A stretch of 64,000 nucleotides of DNA from Rotaria socialis (taxonomy: Eukaryota; Rotifera; Eurotatoria; Philodinida; Philodinidae), in NCBI GenBank assembly GCA_905331475.1, contig CAJNYU010002368.1:1-64000 (forward strand), read 5' to 3'. A program made the translations under genes and the position numbers. Positions within the stretch are counted from its first letter, which is position 1. Each line of letters opens with the position of its first letter. Under the pieces are notes generated by a model. The model searched no databases. It worked only from the letters and a program-made list of their open reading frames with translations, and was not told the origin of the DNA. This document shows, in pieces, positions 35,321 through 48,851 of the stretch.

Positions 35321-38300
35321 GGAGAAATCGACATACTGTTTATCAAAGTTTTACTATTTAATAGTTTTTCTATAATTCTTACAAAAAAGGCGTCTCTGCT
35401 AAATTTTAGTCGGCAAAGACACGAATTCAAGTTAAGAAATGAATGGGTAACGTAATCAACCAATAACTATAATCACAATATAAATGTATCTACTAATCGT
35501 CTGATACAACTATTTTCGTTGTTTTTATACTTAGAAACTTTTTCCTGTCGACATTTTGCTCGTTCGATATATATACTTTCGACTAAAGCATGGTAAACCC
35601 TCTTTTTCTCTGTTTATGCTTTTTTTTTGATAGTGCAATTCAAAACTTACTATAACTCTTCATTCTATATTTTTCTTTCTATTGTTTCAGAGAGCATGTC
35701 AAAATACACAACATGATAGAGTCCCTCTTTTTTGAATAAAGTCTTTTCCTTATATGATATAAGAGTATTTTTTTATAACTCGAGCGGCATTTGTTTTTGA
35801 AATGTTTTCAAGACACTGAATTTTTCATCTTTGTTCTATGCATACAAATGATGAGTTTGCATTAAAAACACCTATGCCATACCTTAAAGGTTGGCATGCA
35901 CTTTAAAGCAAAAAAATATATATAGGAAGAAGGAACGCACCGAACTAAGACTTGCACCGGGATTTTTTTGTTGACTGTTGCTACCTAAATGTTTCTTGAA
36001 AAGAGATCTTAACATACACTAATAGTTTAATATAATTTGAATTTATGCAACCAAAAATAGTTTCCTGAGAGAGTAAGACTAATTAACTATTGTTTGTTAC
36101 ATTTGTTTTCATGATGATACAGAAAGTGATTGTTTATAAACAAACATTCTAGATCAAACTGTTGAATCCATCTTTTCTCTTTCTGTGGTGACATAACAAC
36201 TCATAGGAATGTAGCTAAAATAAATTGTGACTCTGTCTTGTTACCATTATGATTGTTGAGAGCCGAATCAATTTCTAACATGGCACGAAATATATTTTCA
36301 GAGACAACAATTATGTCTGACGAGAAGCTTGATTAACTGATAGAACTAAGTTATTACCTAGGTCTTTTCTATTTTAACTAACAATTGTGCTAGTACAAAT
36401 TTATAGGACAGTGTTAACTTTAGTATTTATACAATTATCAAGATGGAAAAAAATATTTATTATATTAGAAGCAAGAATATCAGTGTTAATAATAATCTAA
36501 TATCGAAGAATATATAATTATATAAATTTAGTTTCATCACACAGTGTCTCCTGCTTCGTGTTAATAATAACTATAAGAAAAAAGTAGAAAAATAAATAAA
36601 TTTTTGAAAAGAATATTATTCTTGCGATAAAACGGAAACTGAAACGATGGACAAGGAAGTTCAAGCACCGGAACTTGAGCACAACGAAGATAAGCATCAG
36701 AAAGCAGAATGAGAAAATTTCAGTACATAAAGAAAAAAATAATAGAAGAATGTACTTCGTTGACAGATTAATAAAAACAATTTGTTATCTCAACAAGAAT
36801 TTCTCTTATTTTTTTATTATAAATTAATGTTATTACGACTTTCAAAAAGAAAAATAAAAAGATCTCAAATGAGAAAATGTTCTGTTATGTATGTATCTGC
36901 AAACATTAACTAGTGCATAGGAGTTTGATTACACAAATAACTGTCTACTATTTTAACTTGTTTGAGAAATTTTATTAATTCATCAATACGTTGCATGTTG
37001 ACATTCAAGGTTTCCGCTACTCAAGCGCTAAAATCTTTTATAATGTAAAATTAGTCTGAATGTTCGGAAGACACAACACGAGAAGAAGCACTCCAGAAAA
37101 AAATATTGAACTGATTGAACTCTACAAACTGATAGAGCTTAATGGATGATATCTACGATATTTTTAAAAGTCAACAATAGAAATACAACAATATCCTGAA
37201 ATGTGATCAATACATCAATTGATATGCTATGAAATATTTTTCTAAGACTTATCGGATAAAAAAAGGAAGATTTATTTAAAATAAAGATAATTAGCTTACG
37301 TCATGCAAAAATATACTGAAGTAATAAATATGGACTTGAGTTCAGCTGAGCATTTTATGTTGAGTGTGCCAGTTTTTCTAGCAAAAGCGTGAACAAAAAG
37401 TTTTGGTAAACACGATAAATTTGACACTTATCGTCGAATATAAATAGATAGATGTTTAGTGGATTAAACCATGAAAAGAAAAAAGAAATTAATTCAATAT
37501 TAATATTAATGTGCTGTGTCATATTCGATTATTCTTGTGTTCTTTCAAACATGTAAGAGAACATAATAACAAATATCTATAGAAAGCTGATATTATTATT
37601 ATTATTATTGTTCTTTTTCTTTGTTAGCAAGTTTTAAATAATGATTAGATTTTTTGAAAAAACTTGCAAACACTTTCATGTGAAATAATTGGGCCATAGT
37701 ATTGAATACTGCAAATTAATAGGATCCGACCAAATGCATGCAATAATGGTTATTTCATTATGAGAAATTAATGCTATTGAACAATTAATTATCTATCTAT
37801 CTAGATAAGCATGGTTTTTGAATATATTTTATTATTTTCGATTATTGTTTTCTTTTCTGCCGTCGATGATAATCTGTTAAAAATCAAACTATTATATTAC
37901 TATCGCTAGAAGAAAAAACAAAGAGAATCGAAAATAATAAGATATACTCGAAAGCCATGCTAATCTAAATAGGTAATCAATAGTTCAATAGAATTAGTTT
38001 TTCATAATGAAATAAATAGTATGGCACGCACGTATGAATATGTGTTATCATTTTTTTTATATTTCCTGAAGTTCCAAATTCAGTAAAAGAAACTTCTCCA
38101 TTTCATCAACTTCGTTTGCAAAAATAATATTCAGCCCAATGTAAAAAATTTTAATATCTATGCATAAATTTATTTGTTTGGAATCCAGGTGTGCTGACAC
38201 GAAGTATCGTGGTGTATTGATTTCTAGTGACTGAAACGCTAGCCAGATCAGATCGCATCCTTTTCTTTCGTTTTTAAGAAAAAAGTTTCGAATTAAATTT

Positions 38301-40982
38301 AAGATGTTCCGAGTTTTTTTATCCATGTAGCAATTAATACGAGATGATTTAAAAATAATGAAAAGATTCTATCAATCGCAAAAGTTTCTTAAACACAACA
38401 AAATGGAAATGCAACTGCTCTAGTAGTCAATCATCGGGAAAAATATTGAATATTTTCGTTTATTTTAATTATTCACTTGTTGATTAAGTTATGATGGATT
38501 AATATCATATTATATATAGTTTATTAACAAGCAAGGCACAATTCGAACAATATGACGATTGCAGTTTGAGATTTAACATTGCCTGAAACAATCACCGAAT
38601 GAAAACTTTAAAAAAAGATAAAGTCGAAATATTTTGATAATCAGTTGACAACACTGAGCTCTTCAAAACAGATACGTTAGTTAGAGATTTTTTATTTGAT
38701 TTAATCTATTAACATGTCTAGCTCATAATTGAACTCAACCTGCCTGTAGGGTTACATAACTGTTCTTCGCCGACTCGCAGTTTACTCGATTCGGCGCACA
38801 TTTATCAATTTGTGGCGATTACTCATGCACTGACTCACAAGTTAATAGAAATTGGACTGTTTAAATATTCTACATATTGGTAATTACTCAAATTGAGAAG
38901 TTTGTAAATAGATAGGGAATTATCACTTATTATCTCTGAATACTTACATATATCTTACCATCAAACTAAAACCACTAGGCTGTATACAACTGCTGGCTTG
39001 TGTTTTTAGGCGAGAAAAACATTGATTTTCAACAGAACAATCGAAAGAGAAAGATAAGCTTTGGAAATTATGAATTTGCTCGATCCAGATGAACTCAAGT
39101 AAATGCCACTAATATATTAGCCAAGGTGAATTTCTCTCTATAGGTTAATTCGAAATCAGTATGACTAATCTCTTGTGTATACTTCGAAACAGTTCGATCA
39201 GTGGTTGAAATCAATTTATAGGACTGGATGAACTCAATAACTCAAAACAATTTCATGCCTTTCGTAAAACATATATGAGAAACGCAAACAAATAGCCTTC
39301 TGAATAATGATATGCACAATAAAATTGCTGTTTTTTGTCAATTCACCGATTGAAAATTACACTTGAAGGAAATCAGCTCATCAATGCTTATGAGCCACTT
39401 TTCGAGTTAAAAATATTTCCCAAAGCTAGTTTTGTGTGTCTTCGTGGCTTGAATTATTCATTAGTATTAACTATTCACTTATTTTGAAAATGAACCACAC
39501 TGTGTAAATGAAAAATAAAATCAAGATAAAGATGCTTTGTTGAGAAAAGCATGAGTTTGTTTTGAGTAAAAATGTAAAATTTAGTTGGTGTAAATTGGAC
39601 AGTTGATAAAATATCTTCCTAACAATGTTTGAATGAAAATTTTTTATGGAACTATGTAAACTATTGACATGTTTAAACTAATGGCATTTTTTATCTTGTA
39701 TTTGTATGTACAGTTTCTTAATATATTATATTAATTCAAATTTTATGCCTTCATTTGCTTGTTTTTCTTTATTTATATTTTTCACACTACATCACAGGAA
39801 GCTTGAATGTATAAAAACAAACGACTAAGTGGTATTTTTGAACAAAATTTACAATGATAATATGTAGCGAATATTCGACACTGTTTTTTATGTAAGATGC
39901 AGTTTATTGTGAATTCTAATCCAGGAACCATAATTAATAGAGAAGATTTAATTTAAACATTTATATTCAATCTTTTAAAAGCGTATTAGATTTGTTTAGT
40001 AAAATAAGAGTACAAAGAGATGAATGTTTAACAATGTCTATATTTATTGTTTTTACACTTAATTTCTCAAATATATTTTTATTCGTAACTATACAAATAT
40101 TTCGTAAAACGATGATGTTTTCCTTCAAAACAAGAATCCCACTCAGATGTATTCAACAAAATAAAATGAAGGTCTTTCTCTATTTTCAGCGATGTCTTTT
40201 GATATATCATTACTGTATTCGATCAGAATAATAGACGCTCAATTTTTTCGACAGGTGTATTATTTATTTAACAAAAATGATTTTTTTTAAAATTCGGAAT
40301 AGAATAACAATACTAAATTCTATGTTTATGAACTTGATGTACGATGTTCAATGCTTCCAATTGACTGGCTACTCTTACAAAATGTCTCTTACGAGATTCA
40401 AGAAATTTTTGCCATTTTTTTAAAAGTATAGCACCAAAATCTTAAATTTTTTATATCTATACATATGATTTTCAATGAATATTTAGAATGGTAACTCTAA
40501 TGTGAAGTATATAGAAAAACCCTGAGTAATATATTATGCTTTTTGTATGAGTTTAACGTCATAATTGAAATTCGATGGATTCAAAAATTGTTATTTAGAT
40601 ATTAGTTTTTACTTGATGTTTATCTATAAATCAATTGAAATGAAAAGCGTATTCGTTCAAAAATATGAATTCATTTAATTTTTAATGTACTCTTCAATTT
40701 TTTAGTCGAATTGTATTGATTATGACTTCAATAAGATGAATCTGCTCGTAACGGTTAACGTCGCGCTATAAAATATTGACGATAAACATAATTTTAGTAG
40801 ACGAAATCGACATCATCACTATTGCAAAAGTTTGAGCTGTGCATTCTTAATAAAAGCGATTCATTTTCTTGTCAACAACAAATATTCGTAATCAAATTGT
40901 TAAAATTTATTATGTAATAACTGAGAAAAACATTGAAGTTTTATTAATTTGAATTAATACAATACGTTTGGAAGAAAAAGTT
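35321..40982. other. Long AT-rich spacer
   Basis: 5.7 kb without a supported gene. It contains the imperfect hairpin at 37787-37980. A 21-codon frame with a good start context (36647-36712: MDKEVQAPELEHNEDKHQKA) is too short to claim, and the 89-codon minus-strand frame at 38057-38326 lacks motif or splice support. Confidence 0.5.
37787..37980. repeat. Imperfect inverted repeat / long hairpin
   Basis: Arms of about 65-70 bp (left from CTATCTAGATAAGCATGG at 37797, right ending CCATGCTAATCTAAATAG at 37972) with roughly 80% complementarity, around a loop of about 50 bp. Either an old MITE or a transcribed hairpin; no target duplication seen. Confidence 0.6.
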
Positions 40983-41399
40983 TTAACAAAGAATTTGATC
41001 TGTTTTGATACCTGTCCTTTTCCCAACATATGTATAACAATCTCCACAAGTCATACTCCATGAACATTGCGTACTATTTGTGCACTTTGCCCATTGTTTT
41101 TGTTTACCACGTATACCTTCTTGTTGAGTAAAACACCACCAACCAGTTGTTGGCATTTGATATTCATCAACATATGCCCAACAGTAACCTTTATAGCAGC
41201 CACATCGACGAGACTCAATGCAACTCATTGATGCTAATGATAATTTATTTTGTTTGGTTGTAGTAGGTGACATGGATAGATCAACGGGATCATCATTTGG
41301 ATCATCATTTAATGTTTTATAAAATTCATCAATATTTTTGCCATAAATAGATATGATAAGAATAATAAAACAAAGATTAAACTTAATTAATCGATACAT
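40983..41399 (-). CDS. Small secreted cysteine-rich protein
   Basis: 138 residues in one exon. A signal peptide (FNLCFIILIISIYG, about 7-20) precedes an acidic, Asp/Asn-rich linker (25-45) and a compact C-terminal domain with ten Cys: CIESRRCGCYKGYCWAY, then TGWWCFTQQEGIRG, WAKCTNSTQCSW and MTCGDCYTYVGK. The CGC.KGYCWA...WWC pattern suggests a disulfide-stabilised extracellular domain of the kind found in small secreted invertebrate proteins; I do not recognise a named family. On the minus strand a TTTTAG acceptor lies about 14 nt before the ATG. No membrane anchor, so likely fully secreted. Confidence 0.65.
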   Translation of the reverse strand: MYRLIKFNLCFIILIISIYGKNIDEFYKTLNDDPNDDPVDLSMSPTTTKQNKLSLASMSCIESRRCGCYKGYCWAYVDEYQMPTTGWWCFTQQEGIRGKQKQWAKCTNSTQCSWSMTCGDCYTYVGKRTGIKTDQILC

Positions 41400-42126
41400 T
41401 ATTTTATTTAGCTAAAATAAAACGAATAGACACTTTTATATTGAAATAAAAGCAAATCTACTAACTTAATTTTACGAAATACAATGAGCAAGTATTATTG
41501 TGTACGTTGACAAATGAATGATAGACAATATTGAACACATACAATTCTTTATATATAAATGCTCAGAGTAAAAGAGGTCAACAGAAATAAATGATCACGT
41601 CTACGGCAGCTTATCATTGTCAGATGATATACCTCAGATTAACATAGATGTCTAATTTTGAGATGGATGAACATATTTATTTTGTATTAAGAATAACTCA
41701 AGTAAAATGATAAGCATGCCTTTTGTGTTAGTCAAACAAAAGCATGACTTCATTTTTCAATTAATCGATAGAATAAAAAAAGTTAATTGATATAGCACAA
41801 ATACATAGAGAAATGAACTAAAAAAAACAGCAACGTTATTAAAGATGATTGCCATTAACACTGTAAGAAAGTAAACATTTGAACGATCAAAATCAACTAA
41901 TGTCCAATTGAATTGTACCTAAATCATTTTAAAAAATCTATCAAATTGATTAAATCAATAGCAAATTAATGCTCTTAAAATAATTCGTTTTAAACAGACA
42001 AAGTCACATACAAAAACATACTAAGACTGAAAATTTTCGAACTGATGAGCAATGATTTCTATTTTCTTTAATCATTATCCTTTGAAGTAATCTTCAATAT
42101 TTCACTTCCACACAATGATATTTTAG

Positions 42127-42186
<60 letters not shown>

Positions 42187-45180
42187 CTATTTGTTATATT
42201 AATTCGATAAATCCTACTTTGACATAAATTAGAATTAATGCAACACGCACGGTTTATAACCAAAAACCACATAAAGAATGTAAAACGAACAGAAATTTGT
42301 CTTTTGAAAAGCAATATTCAACAAGCAAATCAATGAATATCTTTTAATATTCCAGTTTTGTGATACTAGTATGTTTCTCAATCCATATAATTATTTTTAA
42401 TTCCTATCAGGGACGTTTCGTTTATTGAAAGTTGTTCTTTGGCGTTCAACAATAGACTTCTCTCATTATTATAAATAAAAAAAAAGTCAAATGTGATTTG
42501 TTTTTTGATTGACAAAGCTGTTTTTCAGTAATCGATATTCTTTTATTCTGAAAAAGATCATCTACCGAAATATTAACTTTATATATATGTATGTTTCAAT
42601 CAGGAGTTGACTAGTTCTTAAATATTACAATATAAGTAGTAGTAGAAAAATATTTTGTGAGATACTCAAAATGATTTCTATGACAACATAGCTTTGTTAA
42701 CTAAACGGATAATTTTATGAAAATTTAATGTTCATCAACGACTATAAATGAGTGCTTTTCTAATAAGTAATTATTCAATTATGTAATAGAAAATTTAATG
42801 AATCGTCTCACAGAGAAAACCTTTAAAAATTTTTATTATAATTTATCAAATCTCCGAAGAGTTTTAATTATTTTTTCTTCTAGGTAAATTTTACAACATT
42901 TCTATGAAGTAATCCGTTGAAAGATGTTCTACCATTGCATAGAAATGTTTCTTAATTAAAGAAACTTGGTCAGTTTTTTTACACACGATTACACCAGTGT
43001 TAATAATGTGATTAACATACTTGTGCTAAAAAAATGTTTATTTTAAGTAAATTGAGACACTATGTGTAGTATATCATTATAGATGTAATTTTTCAATTTT
43101 TATCTGTTGAAACTAAAAACAATTCATCTCCCTTATTTAAAAAATAAAATAGAAATAAACCCATTAAAAATAAGTATATTTTACTGAACAATTGAAAATA
43201 TTTATTTATGCTTCTAGTTATCTTTTCTCATGTTGTATTTTTCCTAATCGATGAATCCAATATAATTTATTGAATTATTTACTCAGAGTTTTTTTCACAA
43301 AATGATTTCTATTCAGAATGTTTTACGAAATCTGAATTTTGTGTTCTATTTGAAAATATGTACAGTTTTTCCCCATAAATTTATGTATTTCGTTAAATCC
43401 AGCAACAAAAACCCTCCCGTGACCATTGATACTTCTACATGATAAAATTTAATGTCGGCATTTCTCTAGATAGAACGAACTATACCAAGGCTCTTCTATT
43501 CCATACGTTAGTTTTCTTACATACAGCGTTTATGCCCTACTCTCAATGGTGTTCGAATGTTTGATCGGCATTTTTTGTTGATTTTTGACTCAACAGAACA
43601 GGAAAATATTTTTTTATCTAACGTCGTGTAAAACAACAAGCTGAAGGAAAAATAAAAAGAACGGATAGAAAACTCAGAACGTAGCTAAAGGACAAGATGA
43701 AATATGTGCAAAAGAAAACGCAGAATAAAAAAGATACTTATTTGCTTCTTCAGTTAACAATGCAAAACATTATCACGTGCATATTTCTACGACTTGAAAA
43801 CTTAAATTAACCTTGTTCGCAGCTAGATAAGTATCAACAACAAGATTTCAATGTTTTGTTGATAAAAAGTTTTCAGCATATTAAGTTAATTTTTTACCGA
43901 AACTCTCCATCATGCGTTTGCTCTCACAGCACATCTCTAGAAGAAGATCAACGAAACATTTTACTGAGTTATTTCAATTAGAGAATAGAATCATTCGAAG
44001 AAAAAGATGATCACTTGAGAAAATTTTGATTTATGTTTTTTTGAATATCAAATTCTACGCTTACATAAACTCTTATGTTATTGTAGGAATTTTCTATCTC
44101 TTAGAACTATAAAATATTCTGCGTATGAGAATAAATAGGTGAAAAATGTTTTATTTAATCGTGTTCAAAGAAATTCTGTATATAGATATTTATTTTCTGT
44201 ATATTTTGGTCCTGTAGAGCATTCAAATTCGGTAATCTTCACTGTAGTCTTACTGATCATTTTCTGAAGTTTCTTTTAGCTTATTGGTTGTCAAAAAATT
44301 GAATGAAATATATCATGATATTACGTTGAATATGTTTCTATACTTACTTTATTATGTTTGACTGCGTTTCTCTCTATCGTTCATTAATATTCTAAACTCT
44401 CTACTGATTTTAGGTGAGTTCTAATAAGAAACTGATAGCATGCAATAGAACATTGATGAATCTATTTTCCTCTCCTATTCATTTAAATTCTTGACTACAG
44501 AATACTTTCGGGTTAATTTTTATTTTGAATATGTATAATAAATCTTGAGATTTAGTCGACTTGATAGATGATCTGTAAAATAGAGAAAAATGAATAAAAT
44601 GTTATGTGAAACAAAAATATTAATTCATATTGTTATTTTTATTGTAAGAGATTCCTCAAGAAGGCTAAGACTGATGAAGAACATAAACTCATATTTTCTA
44701 TTAAAAATTGCTATAGAAAAATGCACAAACCTTGATTGTAATTTGAATTACTCGTGTCGCGTACAAAACAAATGAAACAATGAAGTAATCTATGATATAT
44801 ATCATGTATTTGATTTTCTACCAGTTAAAGTAAAGAGAAATTAGGTTAGTTAGATGAACAAGTTCTTATTTTCACAAAATTTTTCATGCTGGACAAAACT
44901 AATTGATCGTTTCATAATGATATCGTCATCTTAAGTATTTTAGCTTATATCACTTATTCTTTGTGTTGATGTATCATAACTTACTTCGACTTTTGAAATC
45001 GAAGGACATATGTTTAATCATTGTAGCGTCACTATAGTTGTCAGAGATAGGCAAAACTAGCAGATAAAATTCCTTATTTTGTCGCAAAAGCAAATTACCA
45101 ATTTGTGTTATAATTTATAAACTGTTAGATATTTAAAAATATTTTTTATTTACCTAATAATTCACAAAAACCATAACAAG
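41400..45180. other. AT-rich spacer
   Basis: 3.8 kb between divergently arranged genes. It contains a long (GA)n tract at 42130-42182; nothing else recognised. Confidence 0.5.
42130..42182. repeat. (GA)n microsatellite
   Basis: About 26 uninterrupted GA units, the longest pure dinucleotide tract in the window. Confidence 0.95.
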
Positions 45181-47190
45181 ATGTCGTTCACACGATCTAG
45201 GTCTATATCACCATTACCGAGAAAGGTCAACTGTATTAAATCTCCAAAAGTATTGAAGAGTTGTATAAAACCAAGGTTTTGCAAAATATGTGCGGATAAA
45301 GCATCGATAATCAAGTATGGTACACTTTCCTGTTCATCATGTAAAACATTCTTTCGTCGCAATAGTTTTCATCCAGAAGTTCGTAGTTTATATTATTTTT
45401 TTCTTCTTATTCTCAAAACTAATATTGGTTGTGCTTCTTTATTTTCGTAGACTGTTCGTTCGTGTTCATTGAATGGATTATGCGAAGTGAATATGAAAAC
45501 GCGAGGATATTGTACTGCTTGTCGTCTTGACAAATGTCTGCGACTGGGTATGAGCTCGGATTTAATTCGTAAAGAAGAGCAGCAAAAGTCTAGATGTTCA
45601 TCAACTTCAAAATTTAAAACTACTCCACCTGTTCTCTTTCTACAAGTGATTGTCCGTATTTATGCGAATCAACTGAATGTTAAGATTATCAGTAGATATA
45701 TTTGAAAAGTGAATTCTAATTTAACATAAATTAAGAATATAGTTTTTCTTTCAAGATAGAGAGACATAAAAAAGAGGAACAATGTCATACCATGTAGTTT
45801 AATATTAGAAAAAAATCTGCTAGAAAACTATTAGTAGTGTTCATTCGAATGTGCGCCAGTTTGTGGTTAGCTTGATATTTTTAAACGATCATGTATCCTG
45901 CAGCTATCTATCATTCTACTGGCATGTGCTACTGATATGTCATGGCTACGAGTGAGTATGATAGTATAATAGTAATAGTGAAAAAGTCTAGGACAAAATA
46001 ATTATTTTCGTATTCATTTTTTATGTCCATATTCTATATCTCATATACTGGTAGCTACGTTGTATTCGAAAAAAATGTCCATGCATACTGGGTTTTCATG
46101 ATCAGAGGATAGAAACTAAATTGATATCATATTATTTTCATATCTAAAAGTGTTTTTTTTGTATTGTTTAATCTAGTTTTATATATTTTTGTGAAAAAAA
46201 ATATCTTTTTTTGTAATCAAGCAAAAAGTCCACAGCTAGGGCAGTTTTGCATACCTGTGAGTCAAATTATAAAAATCTTGCTGCAGCATTTTTAATAAAT
46301 ACAGAAAGGATTGCAAAGCACTTTTAAGTAAATCAATAAATTAAAACTCTCTTTTATATTAACATTAACACGCTAAATGAGAACAATTGTTCTACACATA
46401 GTTTTCAACAGAAGGATTAACTTTCAATTTATTTTCAAAGGACCTACTACTCACGAATTATGAATGAACGCTACTCACCAATATTATAGAAGCTCATGAT
46501 GAATTCAGCATAACTCCTCAATTATGTCGACTCATCGAAACGTTATCTAAATTGTCCGATGAAATGCAATGCGATGAGACAAATACATGTGATATTGTTA
46601 TTCTTATGTACGAATCAATTTTATTCTTTATAAGTTCTTCATTGGATTTTCATATGTTTACAGTAAACGACCAATCTTTTCTCGAACGCAACTTGCATGC
46701 AATCACTATCTTCTATTTCATATTAGTCTTTCGTGATACAACTTTGATTTATAAATCCAAATGTGATGACCTATTTAAAGCCGTACACGGACCAGAAATT
46801 ATATTCCAAGTAAAATCCATTAACAAACAGTTAGACTTCGACTCGACTATTGTCGGATTGTTATGGATCGTTTTCGGTTTCTCATCAAATAATTTCATCA
46901 TTAATGTCCATAAAAATATGCTTGCTGATAGTCTTCTATATAGTACACATCGTCTGGTTAGAAGTCAAAATGTATCTATAGAACTTCTATGGAAATATAT
47001 GATTTATCGTCATGGCTTTTCTAACTCTGTATGTCACTTTTCTCGACTTATTGGAGAATTTCTCAATTTGATTAAATATTCGGCTATAGCCTATATGAAC
47101 ACTGTAAATTATCACAAATTAGTGGATAATGCTCTTAAGAAAATGAAACAATTACAAATAACTGATTCGAAAGAGCACGTTCAATTGTAA
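45181..47190 (+). CDS. Nuclear receptor (zinc-finger DBD plus ligand-binding domain), with one in-frame TGA
   Basis: Exons are 45181-45378, 45451-45645 and 46441-47190, all phase 0, with introns of 72 and 795 nt. The DNA-binding domain has both zinc modules: Cys 34, 37, 51, 54 (CKICADK...CSSCKTFFRR) and Cys 71, 77, 87, 90 (CSLNGLCEV...YCTACRLDKCLRLGM). The P-box reads CSSCKTFF and not the usual CEGCKGFF. After a hinge, exon 3 begins the ligand-binding domain: DLLLTNYE, a TGA at 46465-46467, then TLLTNIIEAHDEF and about 230 open codons of helical sequence ending at 47190. The TGA falls where an Arg codon (CGA) would be natural, so a single transition, an assembly error or a different acceptor (a TATAG ends near 46470-46485) are the options. 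Without a fix, the product would be DBD plus hinge only. Ligand and subfamily unknown. Confidence 0.75.
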
Positions 47191-47480
47191 GACAAAGAAA
47201 TATGTTGATTCACTTGTACACTTATGTGTTGTTTTCTTATTCTATATCGTCAATCAAATTAAATTAAAATAATATAATGAAGCGAGAAGTCAAACTATTC
47301 CCTAGTGTTAATATACGTTAAATAACAATTGACATGGGGAAAAAAAGAATACTCTGATATTAACTAAGACTTTAACTGAATCTATTTAATGACCAATATC
47401 AAATGAAAAATCAATTGTGAAAACTAGTAAAATATACCATTTAAAAAAGTAAATATGTTGTTTTTTTAATTAGTCTAATC
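47191..47480. other. Spacer 3' of the nuclear receptor
   Basis: 290 bp of AT-rich DNA, ending in the target duplication of the next element. Confidence 0.4.
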
Positions 47481-48851
47481 TAGGGATGTGCAGTGTTGGT
47501 GTACTGACCACCGACTTGCACCGACGATGTACTCAGTGGAGCACCGACTACAATGTCGTCGGTGTCACTGACACGCCGATTTCACTGACACCGACTTCAC
47601 CGACTACGCTGGGAACACTGACCGCACCGATATCGGTGTTCACTGGAACACTGGTACACAGACAATTTCTGGTTAACTAAAGTAATATGGACTACTGCCG
47701 TATCTTCTGGAAGAAAAATACACATGAGAAAGAAGATTGCATTGAATAAGACAACATGATCAGGGCAACTTTTCAATTTTGTTTCTTATAGTTGACTATA
47801 TTGAAAAGTAGTTTCTTCTTTAAATTTCTTATATTTGTGTTTTTTTGGAAGATTTACTTCTTCTATTACGTCATTGGTATTATTATTTGGCGAAGATTCG
47901 TTATATTTTTTCGCATTATTTAAAGTATCAATTTTGTTCGTGTCGAAGCAATATATATTAGTATTTTATAACCTTGTTTCTATTCTTTGGGTGTCTTTCA
48001 TTATGTTGTTTAAGATTAAACTTTTAAAAATAAAATTCCAAGCGATAAACTAAAATTATACTTCAAGGTACATCTGAAATAACTTGTTTCCTTGACTAAA
48101 AGATACAAACTAGCATCGTCACAAAACGTCACATTGATTATATGAATCATGAAGCTTGTATGGTAGTAACGATACGCATTGATTTTAGGCAGTTTTAAAT
48201 AAACACTATGAAGCTGCCACTGTCCGTTGGTGAATTCAACAGAATCAATGATGTAAAATTAAATTTAATAATTTCAATACGAATACGACCTAAACTACAC
48301 AGTCCAACTTAGATTCTCTTTGTTGCGCAGAATAAATACGTTGATTCAATTAAAATTTTAGTATTTCTAGCTATATGAATAAATCTGAATCTTTCTTGAA
48401 CGTTCGTTCCAGAACAAGAAGTGCTACGTAGCACACCAAAATAATGAAGTAAATTGTTGAGATGTTTTGAATTGAACGATGGTACTCACGTATTCGAGTA
48501 AAATAATAAGTGATGTAATCCATCGAAGTTTGTTGTGTTATTTAAAATTATAGATTCTTCAAGATTATGATACCTTTGGGAAAGATGTATATTTTGACAG
48601 ATGCAATGGTTCAGTGTCCTGAACTTCAGAGACCCTCAGTGCTTCAGTGAACACTGATTGAATTATTCAGTGTTCCCAGCGTAGCCGGTGAAGTCGGTGT
48701 CAGTGAAATCGGCATGCCAGCGACACCGACGACCGTGTAGTCGGTGCTCCACGGAGTACACCGTCGGTGCAAGTTGGTGCTCCGCTGGACACACCGCCGG
48801 TGCACTCAGTGGTCAGTTATTCAGTTTTTACACCGACACTGCACATCCCTT
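47481..48851. mobile_element. hAT-like DNA element, 1371 bp, long GC-rich terminal inverted repeats
   Basis: Ends: TAGGGATGTGCAGTGTTGGT at 47481 and, reverse-complemented, AAGGGATGTGCAGTGTCGGT ending at 48851. They are flanked by 8-bp duplications with one mismatch (GTCTAATC at 47473-47480, GTCTAAAC at 48852-48859). Terminal repeats extend about 150-185 bp and contain some seven copies per end of CACCGAC in both orientations, the likely transposase-binding array. The approximately 1-kb interior is AT-rich. Minus-strand reading gives short open pieces (for example VIEEVNLPKKHKYKKFKEET at about 47830-47890) that may be remnants of cargo or transposase but are not long enough to identify. The superfamily call rests on the ends and the 8-bp duplication. 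Confidence 0.85.

Noticed and set aside
34999-35463. 154-codon minus-strand frame and overlapping frames on both strands
   Set aside because: Open in several frames at once because the GC-rich repeat lacks AT-rich stop codons; the translation is Pro/Arg/Phe repeats of the DNA motif.
36647-36712. 21-codon ORF with good start context (MDKEVQAPELEHNEDKHQKA)
   Set aside because: Too short to support without conservation or expression data; no flanking acceptor that would make it a last exon.
38057-38326. 89-codon minus-strand frame starting MDKKTRNILNLIRN
   Set aside because: Reasonable start context but no homology, no acceptor or polyA signal, and length at chance level.
46552-47190. Treating the ligand-binding part of the nuclear receptor as a separate gene
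   Set aside because: It continues in phase with the upstream exon through a good acceptor at 46440 and begins mid-domain, so it is exon 3 of the same gene with a nonsense codon.
47835-48053. 72-codon plus-strand frame inside the hAT-like element
   Set aside because: Hydrophobic AT-biased frame; the opposite strand is at least as protein-like, and neither is identifiable.
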